From assembly GCA_036477795.1 (NCBI GenBank), contig JAZGDL010000039.1, positions 1 to 11,045 of the forward strand: a stretch of 11,045 nucleotides of DNA, read 5' to 3'. Each line of letters starts with the position of its first letter. Within the stretch, counting starts at the first letter, position 1. Of this stretch, positions 6,448 to 11,045 are shown one piece after another. The stretch comes from JAZGDL01 sp036477795 (GTDB lineage: Bacteria > Planctomycetota > Phycisphaerae > UBA1845). Position numbers and translations under genes: made by a program. A model generated the notes under the pieces. That model worked only from the letters and a program-made list of their open reading frames with translations, did no database searches and had not been told where the DNA came from.

Positions 6448-7554
6448 TCAGCGTACCTCGATCCTGCGTTCTGATGCGACGACAATCTCTTGCTCGGTGA
6501 AAGCAACGGCGCGCTGCCTATCTCGCTCCAGTCTTTGGATCGTCACCTCGTTCTCCTCACTGACGTCAGCACGCGAGATGGCCGCAAGGCTGTCAACGGC
6601 ATCTTGGCTGTGTGTGGTCGCGAACACCTGCACGTGCAGGCGTCTGGCGGTCTCGCTGACCAGTTTCCACATGTCGGACATCACCGTAAAGTGCAGGCCT
6701 GTATCGATCTCATCAACCAGCAGCACACCGTTTTCCGCGTGTACTAGCGCGAGCGCCAATCCAAGAATTCGCCAGATTCCGTCTCCGAGGCTCCCGATTG
6801 GGATGCGCTGGTCGACGCCGGCACACTTGACAACGATTCCGCCTCTCTCTCCCGGATAGCCGCGGAAGTAGCGGGATTCCTTGCTCGTCGTTGCGATTCG
6901 CTCGATCGCCGGTTCGATGGTCTTGAGGGCCTGGATCACTAGATCTTCTTCAGGCTTCAGAACAATGTCCTCATACAGGGAAACAATCCCATCCGGCGAC
7001 ATAGATGCCGTAGCGATGAACCGCGTACTCAGCCTTGCGTGATCGTGTGTGCTTCGGAGTCTTCGTAGCACGTCATCATACGACAAACCTCCTCGGCGGC
7101 TGAGGGGGAGCTTCTCATCCCCTCTCACGAATCCCTCACCTTTGAGGAGAAGCCCGAAGGGGCCAGCATATTCCTCTTCTTCAAACAGAGCTGTCTGAGA
7201 GTCCTCGTCAAGCGGTCTCTCCTGGATCGTGGCGGTCAGGCTTCCTCCTGTTGAGTCATTGACTCCTCTAAGTCGAAACGCACTGCCAACCTCCATGGCA
7301 TGACCGTGGAAGAGATGGCAAACGTCGACTTCTGGCCTGGATCGGCCGTCTGGCTGATCAACCAACCGTTCGCCACGCCTGTACAGTGCGTCCCAAATGG
7401 AACGTATGTGCCCGGTCGTGAGGACTTGTATTGCCTCCAGAACCGAGGTCTTGCCGCTGTTATTTGTCCCAACTAGCAGATTGACACGTCCCAGATCACA
7501 CATCTCGAAGTGCTCAAATCCGCGAAAACCGTCAACGATTAGATTTCGTATCAT
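6448..7554 (-). CDS. AAA-family (OLD/SMC-like, AAA_15/AAA_21) ATPase
   Basis: A 368-aa protein from ATG 7554, chosen because it starts directly with the family's first strand (MIRNLIVDGFRGFEHFEM) and has GAGGG about 10 nt upstream. An in-frame ATG at 7587 would add 11 residues and has no ribosome site. Motifs are Walker A G29-TNNSGKTS, an ABC-type signature SLGDG (255-259), Walker B VLLVDEID (D281, E282) and the switch histidine in ATTHSQD (H315). The region between carries the lengthy insert typical of overcoming-lysogenization-defect-like ATPases. It lacks a C-terminal TOPRIM; that function is supplied by the separate gene 3 nt downstream. The pair resembles PARIS (AriA ATPase plus AriB TOPRIM) in logic. 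It probably dimerises through ATP-sandwiched heads and controls the TOPRIM partner; this is inference. Confidence 0.88.
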   Translation of the reverse strand: MIRNLIVDGFRGFEHFEMCDLGRVNLLVGTNNSGKTSVLEAIQVLTTGHIRSIWDALYRRGERLVDQPDGRSRPEVDVCHLFHGHAMEVGSAFRLRGVNDSTGGSLTATIQERPLDEDSQTALFEEEEYAGPFGLLLKGEGFVRGDEKLPLSRRGGLSYDDVLRRLRSTHDHARLSTRFIATASMSPDGIVSLYEDIVLKPEEDLVIQALKTIEPAIERIATTSKESRYFRGYPGERGGIVVKCAGVDQRIPIGSLGDGIWRILGLALALVHAENGVLLVDEIDTGLHFTVMSDMWKLVSETARRLHVQVFATTHSQDAVDSLAAISRADVSEENEVTIQRLERDRQRAVAFTEQEIVVASERRIEVR

Positions 7555-7613
7555 GGTGGTCTGGCCCTCGCTACTCCGCAGAAGCATCGCACGCTGGCCA
7601 GCGGACCGCTTAC

Positions 7614-7642
7614 GTTATCCAGCATAATCACCCAAGCATCAA
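7614..7642 (-). promoter_or_regulatory. Candidate sigma-70-type promoter of the ATPase-TOPRIM operon
   Basis: On the minus strand TTGATG (7637-7642) and GATAAC (7614-7619) are separated by exactly 17 nt; each matches 4 of 6 consensus bases. Transcription would start near 7605, upstream of both possible ATPase starts. This is a visual match only; planctomycete promoters are poorly characterised. Confidence 0.35.
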
Positions 7643-7652
7643 ATCTCGGCCG

Positions 7653-7810
7653 TCACGCCCTAATCGTTGCGCTGGCTGTCCCGCTCCAGGGGCCCGCTTC
7701 GCCGCGGGTGCTGAGCCATCTTAGCATGTAGTGAGCCGTTTGCCATGGCGCCTGCCCTTGACGCGCAGTGTCAAGGGTTCGGGCCGGTGTACTCGGGCAC
7801 AGCGGGGGCT
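7653..7810 (-). pseudogene. Decayed C-terminal tail (fibronectin-like, TRGEAGPWS type), copy A
   Basis: On the minus strand the last 26 sense codons before TGA 7653-7655 read HYMLRWLSTRGEAGPWSGTA, then SATIRA. This is the conserved ending of a family of fibronectin-like hypothetical proteins common in planctomycetes (from memory: HYMLRWVxTRGExGPWSExxSATI). Upstream, PAPAVPEYTGPN is in a different frame because about 28 nt have been inserted at 7749-7776. Without that insertion the two halves align with copy B at 8554-8685. No start codon or body of the gene remains, so this is a remnant. It lies between the 75-aa gene and the ATPase operon. Confidence 0.7.
7755..7777. repeat. Small palindrome inserted in tail remnant A
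   Basis: A perfect 8-bp inverted repeat, cccttgac / gtcaaggg, with a 7-nt loop (gcgcagt). Comparison with copy B shows it belongs to about 28 extra nucleotides (7749-7776) that break the frame of copy A. It may be a member of a small dispersed palindrome family. Confidence 0.7.
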
Positions 7811-7832
7811 GGGCAGGAACAGGCACTGGTCT

Positions 7833-8060
7833 TCACCGGCTGGGTCCACCCTTTGAGCGGCCCGTTGTGGGGCTGGTCCGCGTTTGGGTGGCTTCAGTGT
7901 CCGTGTCGATGATCTCTTCGAACTCCACACCGGCTTCGCGAACGGTGCGGAGTAGCTCATCTTCACGTGCCCGGCGTTGGGGCGCGCTCAGGTCGTGGGT
8001 CTGTTCGTATACCTCTCGGCGCCAGCGCCGAGCCTCCCTGACGGCTTCGGTCTCATTCAT
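7833..8060 (-). CDS. Small charged protein, candidate partner (antitoxin-like) of the PIN protein
   Basis: A 75-aa protein. The start MNETEAVREARRWRREVYEQ at ATG 8060 overlaps the PIN stop by ATGA (8057-8060), so the two are translationally coupled. The longer in-frame reading back to 8198 would lie across the PIN gene and is rejected. The first 50 or so residues are highly charged and predicted helical (VREARRWRREVYEQTHDL, then RAREDELLRTVREAG). The C-terminus is polar and low-complexity (TRTSPTTGRSKGGPSR), probably disordered. The REVYEQTHDLS-type segment resembles small proteins I remember encoded just after PIN genes in cyanobacteria and planctomycetes. It has no DNA-binding motif. An antitoxin role is inferred from position, size and coupling; the order is reversed relative to the usual antitoxin-first layout. 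Confidence 0.72.
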   Translation of the reverse strand: MNETEAVREARRWRREVYEQTHDLSAPQRRAREDELLRTVREAGVEFEEIIDTDTEATQTRTSPTTGRSKGGPSR

Positions 8061-8527
8061 ATGAGAACCTCCAGTGGATTGGCGATTTCCAACATCTTTC
8101 GATAGCCCACCACACGATTGACGCTGTTGAACAGGTCCCGGCGCCGGATGTTGGCAAGGTGCCGCTGGTTCCAACTCGCCAGGACGTCCATCTCGCAAAC
8201 GGTGGCGATGGCGACGTGTAAGGCGTCCACCTCATCGACCCCCGGGAGCACCCCGGCCTGAACATATCGCCTGGCCAACTCGTCGGCCTGCTGCGATCGG
8301 CGAAGCAGGATCGGGCGAACTGCGGCTATTTCCCTCAGGATTTCCTCACGCCGTGTCGCATCCGCACGGACTACCTCGTCGAGGACCAGGGTGCTGACGT
8401 AAGGAACGACGACCCGTTCCTTCGCCTGCTTCAAGAACTCAACCGTGGCACGTTGAAAGTCTGGGGTGTCGTCATGGAACACGTGCGACCAAACGGAGGT
8501 TTCGATGTAGACGCGAAGTTCCTGCAT
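8057..8527 (-). CDS. VapC-like PIN-domain ribonuclease (putative toxin)
   Basis: A 156-aa protein from ATG 8527; GAGGAG lies 3 nt upstream, a rather short spacing. The N-terminal strand is RVYIETSVWSHVF, where E9 takes the place of the first PIN aspartate, as in the YxETSxxS subfamily. The second acidic site is in STLVLDEVVRA (D50/E51), the third is D101 in DEVDALHVAIA, and the fourth position is in LASWNQRHLANI (N120). Length and motif order fit single-domain PIN proteins, which cleave RNA with Mg2+ or Mn2+. It is followed by a coupled 75-aa gene that would be its partner. Real RNA targets cannot be read from sequence. A chromosomal type II toxin-antitoxin pair is the likeliest interpretation. 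Confidence 0.85.
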   Translation of the reverse strand: MQELRVYIETSVWSHVFHDDTPDFQRATVEFLKQAKERVVVPYVSTLVLDEVVRADATRREEILREIAAVRPILLRRSQQADELARRYVQAGVLPGVDEVDALHVAIATVCEMDVLASWNQRHLANIRRRDLFNSVNRVVGYRKMLEIANPLEVLI

Positions 8528-8553
8528 GCTCTCCTCATATCCAAGACATCGCC

Positions 8554-8685
8554 CTACGCCCCGATCGTCGCGTTGGCCCTCTCGCTCCACGGGCCGGCTT
8601 CGCCGTGGGTGCTGAGGTACCTTAGCGTATAGTGGCGGGTCTGGCCACCGTCCGGGCCGGTGAACACGGCCACCGCGGGGGTCAA
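8554..8685 (-). pseudogene. Decayed C-terminal tail (fibronectin-like, TRGEAGPWS type), copy B
   Basis: Between an in-frame TGA (8686-8688) and TAG (8554-8556) on the minus strand lie 43 codons: LTPAVAVFTGPDGGQTRHYT, then LRYLSTHGEAGPWSERAN, then ATIGA. It aligns to copy A through TGP, G/W-Q-T, HY, LR, LST, GEAGPWS and ATI. It has no start and no upstream domain, so it is a fragment, not a gene. It lies 26 nt upstream of the PIN start and 44 nt after the kinase stop. The same strand and family as copy A make the two direct repeats around the PIN module. Confidence 0.7.
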
Positions 8686-8729
8686 TCACCGATCTCCTTG
8701 GGGTGCATCCGGGGCTGGGGCTTCCGCGG

Positions 8730-11045
8730 TCAGCGTAAAGGCTTACGATGGGCGATTTCTTCCAGGTATCGATGGAGGCTTTCATAGGGCTCGGGGCGTT
8801 GCGAGACCGCCAACGACGTTTTCAGCGCTTCCAGGGCCTCGCCGGTGCGTTTCATCTGCTCGTATGCCCGGGCTTTCTGTTCCCAAGCCTGAGATTCCAT
8901 ACGCTTGTTTCCATGCCGCCCCGCCAGCTCGATCCGCTTGTCGATACAACCCAGGGCGTCTTGGGGCTTGCTCTCCAGCAGGTGCATCTCCGCCAGATGT
9001 TCGTAAACCAGCGTCAACCCGTTCCAGAACTTGGTGCGCTCCAGCGAACCCAGGGCCGCGTTGAACCAGATGCCCGCTTCCTCGAAGTCTGTCATCAAGC
9101 ACGCGCAGCGCCCGATGTTCATCTGGGCCACGCCCACCATCACCCGGTCGCCGATCTCCTGGGCCAGGGTCAGGGCCCGCTGATGATACTCCCGGGCTTC
9201 GGTATAGCGCTTCTGTTTCAGCAGCAGCGAGCCCATACCGTTATAAGGCCAGACCATTGATACGATGTCATTGAACTTCTTGCATATCTCGATGGCCCGC
9301 TCGAATGCCGCCGAGGCCTGCTCGGTTTTCTCCAGGCGGGTAAGCACCATGCCCAGGTTGCCGTACAGCTTCGCGGTGTCGGGCGTTTGGTTGTCCTCAT
9401 CGCTGAGGGCGGCCGCACGATCCAGGAAGTCATACGCGACCGCGTACTCACCCTTGTAATAGTACATCGCACCCAGGTTGCCCAGGGCGCTGGCCAGGTT
9501 GACCGGATCATCCGATTCACTCGCCCGACGCTCCTGGCGGTGATGGTACTCGACGGCGCGATCGTAATCCCCCAGGCGGGCGTAGCAGGCCCCGATCAGG
9601 CTGATCGGTTCGTCGTAGTCCGGGTCCAGCGAAGCAGCCTCTTCAGCCCGAGCGATGGCTGCCTGGTAGTCTCCTTCAACAAACGCTCGCTGACCGCGCA
9701 CGTACTGTTCATGGGCTTTGGGGTTGCTGGTGACGCCCGACGGGCCCGACCGGCGCCGGCTGCACGGCAGGGCCGGCCCCAGGGCGCTGATGATTCGATC
9801 GGTCAATAGATCTTCAAGGTCAAACAGGGCCGCCACCGAGCCCGACGTGGTGGTCAGGTGCCTGGTGTGGGTGTCGCTTTGCGACATGGACTGCGCCGTT
9901 ATCCGAATCTGATCCGCCTGACACTGATAGCTGCCGACAATCACATACCCGACGCCCACCAGGCGGGCCGCTTCGATGATCTGCTCGCGGGATGGTTCAC
10001 TGACGCTGTCGTCGGAGGTCTGACAGATGATCCTGGCCAGTACGTTTCGATCTGCCACGTGAAGCCCGTCGAATTCCATTAGCCTGCTGGCAACGTATTC
10101 AGCGATGGCGTCGCCGATCCATTCATCAGAGGCCTGCCGGGATAGGTTTTTGAAGGCCATCACCGCCACGCCCTCAGGTGCGGCCGGCAACTCGATCGCG
10201 GCGGGCCTGGACGTGCTCTCATGTTCCCGCAAGGCCCGTTCGAGGATCGCCGCTGACGCGATACGGTGTTCACGTCGCTTGGCCAGGCAACTCTCCACCA
10301 CGTCGCGGAGCCATTGCGGCACGCGCTTGCGATCGTCGTCCGACCATCGCAGGGGCTCATGCCGGTGCCGGTGGGCGACTTCCTTGAAGTCGCCTCCGTC
10401 ATACGGCGGGTGGCCGGTCGCAAGATGGTAAAGGGTGGCCCCAAGTGCATAGATGTCAGAGCGCGCGTCCACTTGCTCACTGGCGTCGAACTGCTCCGGC
10501 GGCATGTACAAGGGCGTCCCCACCACCTGGCCGGCGTGCGTGACGCCCATCCCCTCCGCGGTGTTCAGCAGCTTGACCAGCCCCAGGTCCATGATCTTCA
10601 CGGTGCCGTCGGCGCTGAGCATGAGATTGCTGGGCTTGATGTCGCGATGAATGAGGCCGCCACGATGAATGGCCATCAGCCCGGAGGCCGCCTGCCGGCC
10701 GATCTCCACCACCTGCGTCGGTGGAAGATAACGAACGTGCTGGATTACGCGGCGGAGGTTGTCGCCCCGAATGTACTCCATCACGAAGTACCAGGAATGA
10801 TCCACGCAGTCGCAGTCAAAGACACGGGCCACGTTGGGATGGTTCACGCGTACTCCCGCCTGGGCCTCGTTGCGAAGTCTTTGGTTGGCGACCTCCGACC
10901 ATGTTTCGTCATCGCTGGCTACCAGCTTGATCACGCACCGCTGGTCCAGATGACGATGCCGGGCCAGCAGAATCCTGCCTTGGGCACCGGAGGCCAGCAC
11001 GCGCTCGACATGATAGCGGTCGGCGCGGATCGCCCCCCACTTCTC
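8730..11045 (-). CDS. Ser/Thr protein kinase with TolB/FlgO-like and TPR domains, N-terminus cut by window
   Basis: The frame stays open to the right edge; the first GTG inside (11000) codes for the Val of ERVLASGAQG in the glycine loop, so it is not the start and at least 15 earlier residues are visible. Numbering from that codon: kinase domain to about 235 with K25 (CVIKLV), E45, catalytic HRDIKPSN (D120), metal motif DLG (138-140, in place of DFG), GTPLYMPPEQ and D182 (RSDIYALG). Then a domain at about 257-378 starting VAVMAFKNLSRQASDEWIGD, like the TolB/FlgO-type modules found in bacterial kinases and cyclases. Then about eight TPR units to the C-terminus (411-756; for example ALGNLGAMYYYKGEYAVAYD). 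I see no transmembrane helix, so it is probably a cytoplasmic signalling protein that binds partners through the TPRs. The glycine loop is SGAQGR, a weak GxGxxG. Confidence 0.92.
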   Translation of the reverse strand, partial: EKWGAIRADRYHVERVLASGAQGRILLARHRHLDQRCVIKLVASDDETWSEVANQRLRNEAQAGVRVNHPNVARVFDCDCVDHSWYFVMEYIRGDNLRRVIQHVRYLPPTQVVEIGRQAASGLMAIHRGGLIHRDIKPSNLMLSADGTVKIMDLGLVKLLNTAEGMGVTHAGQVVGTPLYMPPEQFDASEQVDARSDIYALGATLYHLATGHPPYDGGDFKEVAHRHRHEPLRWSDDDRKRVPQWLRDVVESCLAKRREHRIASAAILERALREHESTSRPAAIELPAAPEGVAVMAFKNLSRQASDEWIGDAIAEYVASRLMEFDGLHVADRNVLARIICQTSDDSVSEPSREQIIEAARLVGVGYVIVGSYQCQADQIRITAQSMSQSDTHTRHLTTTSGSVAALFDLEDLLTDRIISALGPALPCSRRRSGPSGVTSNPKAHEQYVRGQRAFVEGDYQAAIARAEEAASLDPDYDEPISLIGACYARLGDYDRAVEYHHRQERRASESDDPVNLASALGNLGAMYYYKGEYAVAYDFLDRAAALSDEDNQTPDTAKLYGNLGMVLTRLEKTEQASAAFERAIEICKKFNDIVSMVWPYNGMGSLLLKQKRYTEAREYHQRALTLAQEIGDRVMVGVAQMNIGRCACLMTDFEEAGIWFNAALGSLERTKFWNGLTLVYEHLAEMHLLESKPQDALGCIDKRIELAGRHGNKRMESQAWEQKARAYEQMKRTGEALEALKTSLAVSQRPEPYESLHRYLEEIAHRKPLR

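Noticed and set aside
8061..8198. N-terminal extension of the 75-aa partner
   Set aside because: It overlaps the PIN coding region; ATG 8060 with ATGA overlap is the simpler start.
8528..8785. N-terminal extension of the PIN frame
   Set aside because: It reads through tail remnant B and the kinase end in the wrong frame; PIN proteins of this type begin right at the RVYIETSV strand.

Overview
The window looks like a piece of a GC-rich planctomycete chromosome, most likely Phycisphaerae or a close relative. The evidence is: a secreted protein built of GACC-type cysteine repeats, lamin-tail-like modules and a C-terminal dockerin-like pair; a soluble Ser/Thr kinase with a TolB/FlgO-like and TPR tail; a 79-residue protein of a type I remember as multi-copy in planctomycetes; and intergenic inverted repeats. 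This assignment is inference from protein style. No rRNA or tRNA is present to anchor it.

Layout. Positions 3-3169 read rightward: the end of a large secreted GACC/LTD/dockerin-like protein (its 5' end lies outside the window), a small protein overlapping it by ATGA, and a TatD-superfamily hydrolase close to EboB. The hydrolase is bracketed by two imperfect palindromes built from 7-nt units. Everything from 3264 to the right edge reads leftward. In order of transcription from the right edge: a large Ser/Thr kinase (N-terminus cut by the window), a VapC-like PIN protein translationally coupled to a 75-residue partner, an AAA/OLD-like ATPase followed 3 nt later by a DUF3226-type TOPRIM protein, a gap of about 500 nt holding a 143-bp nested palindromic element, and finally a lipoprotein - ECF sigma factor - zinc-finger anti-sigma operon.

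Functional reading. The stretch 5.8-8.5 kb looks like a small accessory or defence islet. It carries two compact two-gene modules: ATPase + TOPRIM (the logic of PARIS or a split OLD system) and PIN + partner. Each is preceded, in its own direction of transcription, by a decayed copy of the same C-terminal protein tail (a TRGEAGPWS-type fibronectin-like ending). One of these remnants is interrupted by a 28-nt palindromic insertion. The lipoprotein-sigma-anti-sigma operon is probably an envelope-linked signalling unit, and the kinase is a separate cytoplasmic signalling protein.

Best leads for novelty: the ATPase/TOPRIM pair, in which the expected DxD of the TOPRIM site reads D-T-N; the paired tail remnants beside both modules; the 143-bp nested palindrome; and the 7-nt-periodic palindromes on each side of the TatD gene.
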